This document shows, one piece after another, positions 10,338 to 18,115 of a DNA stretch of 64,000 nt. Position 1 is the first letter of the stretch, and every line of letters starts with the position of its first letter. Origin of the DNA: Pedobacter nototheniae (GTDB lineage Bacteria > Bacteroidota > Bacteroidia > Sphingobacteriales > Sphingobacteriaceae); contig NZ_RQRS01000002.1 in assembly GCF_004335085.1 (NCBI RefSeq), positions 62,001 to 126,000 of the forward strand, written 5' to 3'. The translations under genes and the position numbers were made by a program. The notes below the pieces were generated by a model, which had not been told where the DNA came from, made no database searches, and worked only from the letters and a program-made list of their open reading frames with translations.

Positions 10338-13211
10338 TTAATATTGTGAAGTTGGATGCACAAACACATGTGGAGCACCCGGTTTTGGATTAATTTTTAC
10401 GCTAAAATTGATTTGATTACTACAACCTATTGCATTTTTAATGGTTAAAACACCATTATAAGTGCCAGCTGTTGCGCTTTCAGGAATATTGAATGGAATA
10501 TTTCCTATTGGTAAAGGTTGATCTACAATAGGATCAAAACCTCCGCTAGTCCAGTTAATGCTATATGTTACGGGGTTGTTAACAGCATCCGTATAGGTTA
10601 ATGAGGAGCTTGCAGAGCCTGCACAAACTTCGGGATTAGCACCTAAAGTTAAATTTGGCAAGCCACTAACGGTAACTATAAAATCTTGCTTTTTCTCATC
10701 GCATCCCGTTGCTGTTGCAGTGATAGTTGCTGTACCAGAAAATGTTGCAGACCAAGTAACCACTCCTGTGGCTGCATCTATTATTCCAGCCTGCAAAGGT
10801 GCTATAGAATACACAATACCGTTTGTATTACTTGCTGTAGCCACATAAGTATTTGTACCAGCGCCAATACAACGTTTATCTACCAAACCAGTGTTAAAAA
10901 CTGGCGTTGTTACATTATTATTTACAGTTATTTTGCCATTAATTGTACCTTGATTAGAAGAAACAGTATAAGTCATTGCTGAAGTAGCTACGGTAGGCGT
11001 GCCACTAATGGTTAATTTCCTAGTACTTGAATAATAATTTCCTATAATGCCAGTTGGCAGCCCAGTTACTGTAACTCCTGAGGTGCCTGCAGGCATATTA
11101 TAAACAATTGGGTTCATTAATGTATTTACACAAACAATGCGATCTCCTGAGCCCGTTGTTGTTGTTGCAGTACTTTGATCGTTACTACTTACCTGATCGG
11201 GTTGCGAACCTGTTATTGTAGCGGTATTGGTATTTATTCCTGTTAGCACAACCTTAGCCGTAATTTTTAAAGTTGCTGCCGCTGCACCAGCCATATCGCC
11301 TATGGTCCATATACCAGAAACAGGATCATAACTTGTACCTGCTGATGGAACATTTGATACATAAGAATATCCAGCCGGAAGTTTATCTGAAACGGATACA
11401 CCTATTGCATTACCATTGCCTAAATTTTCTGCCTTTAAGGTAAAAACGACATTTGTATTAAGTTCAGGATAAGCAATATCCACCGTTTTAATAATAGACC
11501 TATCTATATTACAAAGTGAAATATTAACCGGTAAGGATGGCGCACTTATACCACACTCTAATTGTGTTGCCACTGCATAACTTCCTGATGCGGTAGCTAC
11601 GTAAGTATTTCCTGTTGCTCCATTTATAGCCACACCATTAAAATACCACTGATATGGACCTGCATTTGCTGTTGCTGTAAGTGTTGCTGTTGTACAATCG
11701 GTTTGACTTGCAATAGGTTGTTCTGCCTTTTCCGGAAAACGAGAAATAAAGTTAGACATAGAGAATGCACTGCTCTGCTGCACCATAGAAACCGTAAGCC
11801 TACTGTTACTGGTTATAATAATTGTACTTGGCGAACCTATGTTACTGTTTGTAAAGTTAATTAGAGATAAACCAGTTGTTCCTAAAGATCGACGGGTACC
11901 AATTCCTGTTATCGTTTCAATATCTGTGTTAGGATATGGTGGCGTACCATTTGCGTTTAAAAAGATTTTATCTGTACTTCTGGTCAGGATATATCCAAAA
12001 TAATCAAGATTAGTTGTTTGAACGTAAGCTGTAAACTTTGTAGTTTCAACCCTTTTTGATCCAGAACAGCTCGATATTGGAACCAGAGTAGCTACATCTA
12101 CTTCGCAGCCAGCACCACCTGATGCACCTGCAGTACCAGAGAAAACTTCTATATTTTTTGTTGCTGAAATCCAGGTCGAAGAATATCTTCCTGTATTAGT
12201 TGCCGAATTATATGCGCCATTCAAATACCCATGATTAAAGGTTACTTTATCCCCTGGTTGCGCTAAAACGTAAGTTGCTGTTCCTTTTTGCGCTCCACTT
12301 TGATCAAAATGTATTACTGTAATGCTGGTATTTGCTTCAGTTGCAATTATTGTAGTTTGCTCGGCAATCAAATTACCTTCTCCCCTAACAATTACATACT
12401 CTTTTCCTAGTGAAGCAATTGGCGGAATTGGATTAAATGCACCATCACCACAGCCTCCTGGTGCATCAATATCTGCTGATGTATTCATCACCGCAGAGCC
12501 TGAAGATTCTACCAAAGTTCCTATCGGCGCATTAAACAAATAGCTCTGCCCCGCATTTAATGTTGCTGTAGCTACTCCTCCAATTTTAACAATGGTGTTA
12601 TTTTCAACTGCCATAATACTATAAATTGGCACGTGAGTACTTCCCGAAAGGTTTCCATCGCGGTAATAACCTACTCGGAAAGAAGTACCGATCGCGGCAT
12701 CACCAAAGCTAAAAAGAGATGCATTTCCTTTGATGTCTGAATCAGCACCATCACTACCCAAATTATCAGAAGCAACGTTTCTTAAATTAACAGAAATAGA
12801 TCCTGTAGCTTGAACAATTAAACCCGCAGCATTTAATACTGTATTTAAAGCATGTGCCGGTGCATTTTTTGGTAATCCAGCAAAGCGCTGAACATAAGGC
12901 GTGCCTTGCGTACACGTAAAATTAAATAAAACCGTACCATCGCTTTTAGAGATTGTTCCAGTAACCGTGCCCACATCCGAAGTAATCACAATTTCATTTG
13001 CCTTGCTCCAATATTGCCACGGGGCTGGCGCTATATAATGTTTCGAATAGCTTGGAGGTGTAATCTTATTCTTAACAGCAAAAAAATTTACACTGTTATT
13101 TTGGCTAAAATCTGGCTTAGTTATATAACGACCAAAGGCTTTATTAACTGTTCCCAGCAATAAAAAAACCAGCAATACGTTATAGAAGTAATTAAGTAGA
13201 TTTTTAACCAT
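10338..13211 (-). CDS. Large secreted adhesin-like protein (IgGFc-binding-like, DUF11, Ig-like modules)
   Basis: About 957 residues from the ATG at 13211; an upstream GTG at 13232 is less likely. A hydrophobic export signal occupies roughly residues 8-28. The first half (to about residue 500) resembles the IgGFc-binding N-terminal type, with repeated motifs on surface attachment such as NIEVFSGTAGASGG. It is followed by an Ig-like module (AGPYQWYFNGVAIN), a DUF11 module (VDIAYPELNTNVVFTLKAEN) and several putative-Ig repeats. The protein stops at HPTSQY, where such proteins usually continue with another Ig-like repeat, and lacks a type IX C-terminal domain. First gene of the PorP operon. Confidence 0.8.
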   Translation of the reverse strand: MVKNLLNYFYNVLLVFLLLGTVNKAFGRYITKPDFSQNNSVNFFAVKNKITPPSYSKHYIAPAPWQYWSKANEIVITSDVGTVTGTISKSDGTVLFNFTCTQGTPYVQRFAGLPKNAPAHALNTVLNAAGLIVQATGSISVNLRNVASDNLGSDGADSDIKGNASLFSFGDAAIGTSFRVGYYRDGNLSGSTHVPIYSIMAVENNTIVKIGGVATATLNAGQSYLFNAPIGTLVESSGSAVMNTSADIDAPGGCGDGAFNPIPPIASLGKEYVIVRGEGNLIAEQTTIIATEANTSITVIHFDQSGAQKGTATYVLAQPGDKVTFNHGYLNGAYNSATNTGRYSSTWISATKNIEVFSGTAGASGGAGCEVDVATLVPISSCSGSKRVETTKFTAYVQTTNLDYFGYILTRSTDKIFLNANGTPPYPNTDIETITGIGTRRSLGTTGLSLINFTNSNIGSPSTIIITSNSRLTVSMVQQSSAFSMSNFISRFPEKAEQPIASQTDCTTATLTATANAGPYQWYFNGVAINGATGNTYVATASGSYAVATQLECGISAPSLPVNISLCNIDRSIIKTVDIAYPELNTNVVFTLKAENLGNGNAIGVSVSDKLPAGYSYVSNVPSAGTSYDPVSGIWTIGDMAGAAAATLKITAKVVLTGINTNTATITGSQPDQVSSNDQSTATTTTGSGDRIVCVNTLMNPIVYNMPAGTSGVTVTGLPTGIIGNYYSSTRKLTISGTPTVATSAMTYTVSSNQGTINGKITVNNNVTTPVFNTGLVDKRCIGAGTNTYVATASNTNGIVYSIAPLQAGIIDAATGVVTWSATFSGTATITATATGCDEKKQDFIVTVSGLPNLTLGANPEVCAGSASSSLTYTDAVNNPVTYSINWTSGGFDPIVDQPLPIGNIPFNIPESATAGTYNGVLTIKNAIGCSNQINFSVKINPKPGAPHVFVHPTSQY

Positions 13212-13870
13212 AAGCAATTGATCAAAATCCACTAAGTGAGGTGTTTGCGTGGCTAAAAATTATTCAAAAAGCACGAAGGCTTTCCTACAATTTCAACACA
13301 CGACTTAACTAAGTAAAAGACTTTAAAAAAGTGGTTTTTATTTAGCTTAAACAGACCGAAAAAAGGGATTTTTCAGTCGAAAATAATCAAAAATCCATTA
13401 ATAAAAATGCAGTGAATATTAAATTTAACAACATCATAACTTGCTGTTTAATAAACGTTTGCACAAAAAATAAATTATGTATTCTTACTTATACAACTAT
13501 TAAACATTATTGTTTTTAGCCATTCTTATCAATCAAAAACCAAGCATTTCAAAACTACCTAAAAACTAGGTGATTAGGCTAAAAACCACTTTAAAAAAAG
13601 CTAAAAACAGGTATTAAACTAGGCTAATTTTCCTTTTGAAAACATAAAAATGAAAATAAAATTATTTTTTATTCTAATTTTCATTTTTTAGTAAACCCTT
13701 TTAGCAATTAACGCATTTAAGGTTCGCTTTTTATCCCAAAACACCTTAACCTTTTTCTCTTTCTTTATAATTGAATATCTACAATTTCCATGAGAAATAA
13801 TAGAATATGAGGCAAAAAAAAGTCCGTAATTTATCTCATCACGAACTTGTTTTTCTAAAATAAAACAAAA
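13212..13870. other. AT-rich intergenic region upstream of the adhesin operon
   Basis: About 640 bp without a credible reading frame. It separates the adhesin operon from the lipoprotein gene ending at 13871, both on the minus strand, so it probably carries the promoter of the adhesin operon. An imperfect inverted pair TAAAAACCACTTT (near 13328-13340 and 13580-13592) spans about 250 bp. I see no RNA gene or insertion sequence in it. Confidence 0.4.
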
Positions 13871-14443
13871 TTATTTCTTTATTTCAAAAACGATTTTACC
13901 ATCTTTTTTTAGCTCCATATTTCCTTGGTGTTCTGTATAAATGTAGTTTTCATTATGATACTGTATACCGGAGCCTGTTGTATCTCCTTTTAATTCTATG
14001 GTTTGCCCATCAAGCAAAAACGTAGCCTGGTTTAAGGTATTATTGAAAGACATTTGCAACTTTTTCCCATTTTTATCGATCACTGTACTTTCTACCACAT
14101 CATCTTTATGAGTAAAAACAATTTTGCCATCTTTTGTCAATTCTAAATCTCTACCCTTACCTCTTAATTCATAATGATCGTTTTTATACCAAATGCCTGA
14201 AGCTGGCTTTTGCCCTTCCAATTCGATCTTTTCTCCATTTAAAAGAATTGTAGCTGTGTTTTTCGTATTATTAAAAAACATCACGAGTTTTGAACCGTCT
14301 TCATTAACTAAAGAATCTGTTATAGTTTCTTCCTTAACTGTAGTTGTATCGGTATTATTTGTTTCTCCTTTTTTTGAGTCGCTATTGCAGGATGCCAAAA
14401 ACAAACCACCTATAATTGCTATTGTAAATACTCTTTTCATCAT
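13871..14443 (-). CDS. Lipoprotein with two tandem MliC-like domains
   Basis: 190 residues. Lipoprotein signal peptide ends with the lipobox LASC (Cys at about 19), then an acidic/Thr-rich linker. Two homologous modules of about 65 residues follow: SKLVMFFNNTKNTATILL...ASGIWYKNDHYELRGKG and KKLQMSFNNTLNQATFLL...GSGIQYHNENYIYTEHQG. Each has the SGxxY...y pattern of membrane-bound lysozyme inhibitor C-type (MliC/PliC). MliC proteins bind and inhibit host c-type lysozyme at the cell envelope. That role is inferred from the fold-like pattern; the inhibitory Ser/Lys loop cannot be verified by eye. Monocistronic. Confidence 0.75.
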   Translation of the reverse strand: MMKRVFTIAIIGGLFLASCNSDSKKGETNNTDTTTVKEETITDSLVNEDGSKLVMFFNNTKNTATILLNGEKIELEGQKPASGIWYKNDHYELRGKGRDLELTKDGKIVFTHKDDVVESTVIDKNGKKLQMSFNNTLNQATFLLDGQTIELKGDTTGSGIQYHNENYIYTEHQGNMELKKDGKIVFEIKK

Positions 14444-14515
14444 AATAAGTTTTCATTAATTTATGTGAGTTAAACAACAAAAACATGACCAAAAATTAAA
14501 TTTTAATGTAGAAAG

Positions 14516-15400
14516 TTATTTCCATCGTTTATGCGACCATAACCATTGAGCTGGATCGCAAAAAATGCTTTGCTCAAGTTTATTAATAAATAATTGTGTG
14601 ATCTCATTTTCTTCGGTTTGCTTTGGATCGGTTGTAATTAATGAAAATTTAAGCGCCCAATTACTGTTATTTTTTGTTATTATTTCTAAATACAATACAA
14701 CTGAATTTGTTGCTTTAGCTAATTTTTCTGCTCCAGTAAAAAAAGTGGTGAGCTGATTCATGAAGCTAAAAGTAGATTTTACAGCTACTCCTGGAAATTG
14801 ATCTGCCAGAAATAGCGACATTTGCGGTTTATTATTTTCCCTTAATAAAGTTCGGAGTGCCTGATTTGCAGGAATCATTTTCATTCCAAACCTGGTTCTC
14901 AACTTATCGATCAGCTTACTCATAACCAAACTACTCAACGGTTTGTAAACGGCATTAACCTGAAAAGGAATTATTTCTGGTAAAATATTAAGATATTCCC
15001 AATTTCCATAATGACCAAGCATAACGATTATATCCCTTTCTTGCTTAAAGTAAAAATCTAAAAGCTCGATATTATCGATTCTTACCTTCTTTAATAAATC
15101 TTTTTTGGAGATACTAAGGAGTTTAATAGTTTCAATTACCATATTAGTTAAATTAGCATAAAATGCTAAAGCTGTTTGCTTAATGGCGGCATAGGATTTT
15201 TTTGGAAAACAGCGTGATAAGTTCTGAATGATAACTGGGTAACGATACTTTAAAACTGAATAAGATAATTTATATAATACTTTACCGAAGGTGTATTTTA
15301 AAAAATTAAGAGGCAGCAAACTAATTAATAACAAAACAGCATAAATAATCCAATATGCAAAATATTGACCTATTTTATCAACCAATTTAAATAGAAACAT
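14516..15400 (-). CDS. Lysophospholipid/lipid A acyltransferase, LpxL/HtrB family
   Basis: 294 residues with an N-terminal membrane helix (about 15-34, YWIIYAVLLLISLLPLN). The acyltransferase H-x4-[D/E] motif appears as HYGNWE (about residue 130). The LpxL-type second block is YKPLSSLVMSKLIDKLR, followed by MSLFLADQFPG. It acts at the inner membrane, transferring an acyl chain to lipid A precursors or a related aminolipid. Family knowledge supports the reaction type; the acceptor is not defined. A 40-residue membrane peptide gene lies 12 bp upstream in the same orientation. Confidence 0.88.
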   Translation of the reverse strand: MFLFKLVDKIGQYFAYWIIYAVLLLISLLPLNFLKYTFGKVLYKLSYSVLKYRYPVIIQNLSRCFPKKSYAAIKQTALAFYANLTNMVIETIKLLSISKKDLLKKVRIDNIELLDFYFKQERDIIVMLGHYGNWEYLNILPEIIPFQVNAVYKPLSSLVMSKLIDKLRTRFGMKMIPANQALRTLLRENNKPQMSLFLADQFPGVAVKSTFSFMNQLTTFFTGAEKLAKATNSVVLYLEIITKNNSNWALKFSLITTDPKQTEENEITQLFINKLEQSIFCDPAQWLWSHKRWK

Positions 15401-15412
15401 ATATAAAATGGC

Positions 15413-15535
15413 TTAATGCTTTGCGTCGTCAGTATCATGAATACTGTTTACAACTGGATAAATTGCTAAAAATAGAATGATTAGAATTACTAGTCCGATG
15501 GAGCCAAGCATTATAAATATTTCTGAACAGATCAT
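15413..15535 (-). CDS. Small membrane protein, 40 residues
   Basis: Short reading frame that begins MICSEIFIMLGSIGLVILII and continues with a hydrophobic stretch to LAIYPVV, then a charged tail ending DTDDAKH. One membrane helix fills residues about 6-30, with an acidic C-terminus. It stops 12 bp before the LpxL-like acyltransferase and starts about 73 bp after the sigma-region-2 gene, same strand. No family recognised. Coding status rests on operon position and the clean helix-plus-charged-tail design. Confidence 0.55.
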   Translation of the reverse strand: MICSEIFIMLGSIGLVILIILFLAIYPVVNSIHDTDDAKH

Positions 15536-15608
15536 AAGGTTTCATTTTAAAATGAGACACTCAGATATTGTTCTACCCCTATTGGTTTATTAAAATATTT
15601 GAATTTCG

Positions 15609-15977
15609 CTACAAGAACTTACAGCATTGAGTTTTGGCAATTTTGCTTAACCAGGTAAAGATTTTAGTTTTAGATTCATCAAAAGTTGAAATGCAATTCC
15701 AAGCTTCAATAAATGTTTGTTCTAAAACATATTCGGCATGCTGCTGATTTGATAAGGTTCTGGAGATAGATCCGTACAATGCTGCAGCATATTGCTGGTA
15801 TAAAGTTTTAAAGGCTTTTAAATCCTGACTTCTAAGCTCATAAAAAAATGAAGTTTGGTGAGATAACCAAGGTTTGAAGTTTTCTTTTTCAGTATAATTT
15901 GTAGAAGTTGTAACCATGGTAATCGTTTTGCCCTTATATAAATCATCAACTCTATTTAGGACACAATTGTTTAACAT
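15609..15977 (-). CDS. Orphan sigma-70 region 2-like protein, no region 4
   Basis: 122 residues from the first ATG (15977); an ATG at 15917 is equally possible, and the TTG at 15992 is less likely. Residues after about 55 match ECF sigma region 2: DLKAFKTLYQQYAAALYG, then SNQQHAEYVLEQTFIEAW and FTWLSKIAKTQCC. The usual AEDvlQ core-binding motif is AEYVLEQ here, and the usual -10-contacting AxNraiD end is KTQCCKFL. The frame stops there, and neither the linker nor region 4 is found downstream in any frame. It may be a degenerate sigma factor, a sigma-core competitor or a pseudogene remnant. Function unknown. Confidence 0.7.
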   Translation of the reverse strand: MLNNCVLNRVDDLYKGKTITMVTTSTNYTEKENFKPWLSHQTSFFYELRSQDLKAFKTLYQQYAAALYGSISRTLSNQQHAEYVLEQTFIEAWNCISTFDESKTKIFTWLSKIAKTQCCKFL

Positions 15978-16040
15978 TACACTAATAATCAAACAACTAC
16001 AAAGAATAAAAGGCTTTTTTTTATTTTATTTTATGAAAAA

Positions 16041-16071
16041 GCCTTGAATTTAGAATCACTAAATTCAAGGC
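16041..16071 (-). terminator. Rho-independent terminator after glgB
   Basis: Perfect 13-bp stem GCCTTGAATTTAG / CTAAATTCAAGGC (16041-16053 with 16059-16071) with a 5-nt loop. On the minus strand it is followed by TTTTTC and further A/T-rich sequence. Confidence 0.88.
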
Positions 16072-16090
16072 TAAAAGTTTTTATGCAATA

Positions 16091-18055
16091 TTATTTACTT
16101 TTAAAAATAACTACAGCAAGTGGAGGTAAATCTACAGTAATTGAAAACTGCTGATTATTATAGTCCTCTTTGCTTGGAATGATATCACCTGTATTTGATT
16201 TACCACTTCCATAAAATTCTTTAGAATCGCTGTTAAATAACTCCTTCCATTTAGTTTGAAATGGTACACCTATTTTATAATTTTCTCGAATAACTGGCGT
16301 AAAGTTTAAAGCAATAACTAAAGTATCTTTTGCCTTTGTACCTTTACGCATATAAACAAATACAGATTCGTTGCTATTATCGGCATCTAACCATTCAAAA
16401 CCTTCATAACTAAAATTATAGTGGTGTAGTGCAGGTTCCTTACGATATAAAAAATTTAAAGCTTTTACTGTTTCCTGCATACCTTTATGTGGCGCATATT
16501 GGAGCAAATGCCAGTCTAAGGATTGAGTGAAGTTCCATTCGTTTGTATCTCCAAATTCATTCCCCATAAATAAAAGCTTCGCACCGGGGTGCGTAAACAT
16601 GTAGCCGTAAAGTGCTCTTAAGTTTGCAAATTTCTGCCACTCATCACCTGGCATTTTATACAACATCGGCGATTTTCCATGCACCACTTCATCATGAGAG
16701 AAAGGAAGCATGAAATTTTCCGTAAAAGCATAAGTCATGCTAAAACTCAACTGGTTTTGATGGTGTTTTCTGCCAATGGGATCAACTTTAAAATACTTCA
16801 AGGTATCGTTCATCCAGCCCATCATCCATTTCATACCAAAGCCAAGTCCGCCGGCATAAACAGGATGCGTTACACCTGGGTAGGTGCTACTTTCTTCGGC
16901 TATGGTTTGTACACCTTCAAAATTACCATAAACAGCTTCGTTCAAATCTTTTAAAAACTGAATGGCACCTAAATTTTCACTTCCACCATATTCGTTTGTT
17001 GCCGCATCTGCTTCTTCTCTCGAAAAATTAAAGTAAAGCATAGAGGCTACTGCATCAACCCTTAATCCATCTGCATGGTACTGATCTAACCAGAATAGTG
17101 CATTGCTAATTAAAAAAGATCTGACTTCATTTCTGTCATAATTAAAGATATATGATTTCCAATCGGGATGAAAACCCTTGCGCATATCTGCATGTTCGTA
17201 CAGGTGTGTACCATCAAATTCATACAATCCATGCCTATCACCAGGAAAATGTGATGGTACCCAATCTAAAATAACCGCAATATTTGCTTTATGCAGTTCA
17301 TCAATTAAAAACATTAAATCCTGTGGTGAGCCATAACGAGAGCTGGCTCCAAAATACCCTGTAATTTGATATCCCCAGCTAGGGAAATAAGGAAATTCCA
17401 TTACTGGCATTAGTTCTACATGGGTAAAACCCATTTCGGTAATGTATGGAACCAATGTTTTTGCAACTTCTCTACAATTTAAAACCCGTTCAGGGTCCTC
17501 AGGATCGCGCTGCCAAGAACCTAAATGCAATTCATAAACGGAAATTGGCTGATCTAATGCATTTAATTTTGGGCGCTTTTTAAGCCATGCTTTATCCTTC
17601 CAGCTATAATCGGTATCCCAAACTATAGAAGCGGTTTTCGGCGGGTGCTCCCATCGCCTTGCGTAAGGGTCTCCTTTTTCGTGCTCCGAATCGTCAAAGC
17701 CTTTAATAAAATATTTATAAACTTCTCCTTTGGTTACATTCGGAATAAATCCTTCCCAAATACCTGATGCATCCCAGCGTTTATTTAGAATATGGCTTCC
17801 ACGATTCCACCCATTGAAATTTCCAATAACGGTAACCTTAATGGCGTTTGGTGCCCATACAGAAAAATAGGTGCCCGCAGTATTCTCTACCGTTAAAAGG
17901 TGGCTACCCATCTTCTCGTATAAACGAAAATGTTTTCCTACCAAAAACAAGTCAACATCGTAATTACTAAACAAACTATAAGCCCAAACTGGTTGGCTTT
18001 GATCAATTTGTGGTACTACTGCTTTTTTTGCAGGAACTTTTTTAACTGCTGACAT
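16091..18055 (-). CDS. glgB: 1,4-alpha-glucan (glycogen) branching enzyme
   Basis: Forms alpha-1,6 branches in glycogen by moving an alpha-1,4 chain; cytoplasmic. The order is a short Lys/Ala/Pro-rich N-terminus, CBM48 (about 60-150, AGTYFSVWAPNAIKVTVIG), then a GH13 barrel with DWVPSHF, GLRVDAVASM (nucleophile Asp), IAEESSTYPGV (acid/base Glu) and FSHDEVVHGK, and a C-terminal beta domain ending LPPLAVVIFKSK. 654 residues, in the range for the family. It lies 60 bp downstream of the GH31 alpha-glucosidase, same strand, which suggests shared storage-glucan metabolism. Confidence 0.96.
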   Translation of the reverse strand: MSAVKKVPAKKAVVPQIDQSQPVWAYSLFSNYDVDLFLVGKHFRLYEKMGSHLLTVENTAGTYFSVWAPNAIKVTVIGNFNGWNRGSHILNKRWDASGIWEGFIPNVTKGEVYKYFIKGFDDSEHEKGDPYARRWEHPPKTASIVWDTDYSWKDKAWLKKRPKLNALDQPISVYELHLGSWQRDPEDPERVLNCREVAKTLVPYITEMGFTHVELMPVMEFPYFPSWGYQITGYFGASSRYGSPQDLMFLIDELHKANIAVILDWVPSHFPGDRHGLYEFDGTHLYEHADMRKGFHPDWKSYIFNYDRNEVRSFLISNALFWLDQYHADGLRVDAVASMLYFNFSREEADAATNEYGGSENLGAIQFLKDLNEAVYGNFEGVQTIAEESSTYPGVTHPVYAGGLGFGMKWMMGWMNDTLKYFKVDPIGRKHHQNQLSFSMTYAFTENFMLPFSHDEVVHGKSPMLYKMPGDEWQKFANLRALYGYMFTHPGAKLLFMGNEFGDTNEWNFTQSLDWHLLQYAPHKGMQETVKALNFLYRKEPALHHYNFSYEGFEWLDADNSNESVFVYMRKGTKAKDTLVIALNFTPVIRENYKIGVPFQTKWKELFNSDSKEFYGSGKSNTGDIIPSKEDYNNQQFSITVDLPPLAVVIFKSK

Positions 18056-18115
18056 ATTTTTTTTGGCTAGATAATTTTAGCCCCAAATACTAAACAGCAT
18101 TTGGGGCTAAAAGAT

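Noticed and set aside
13328..13592. Imperfect inverted pair TAAAAACCACTTT in the adhesin upstream region
   Set aside because: Only 13 bp, about 250 bp apart, in AT-rich DNA; no gene or element between them.
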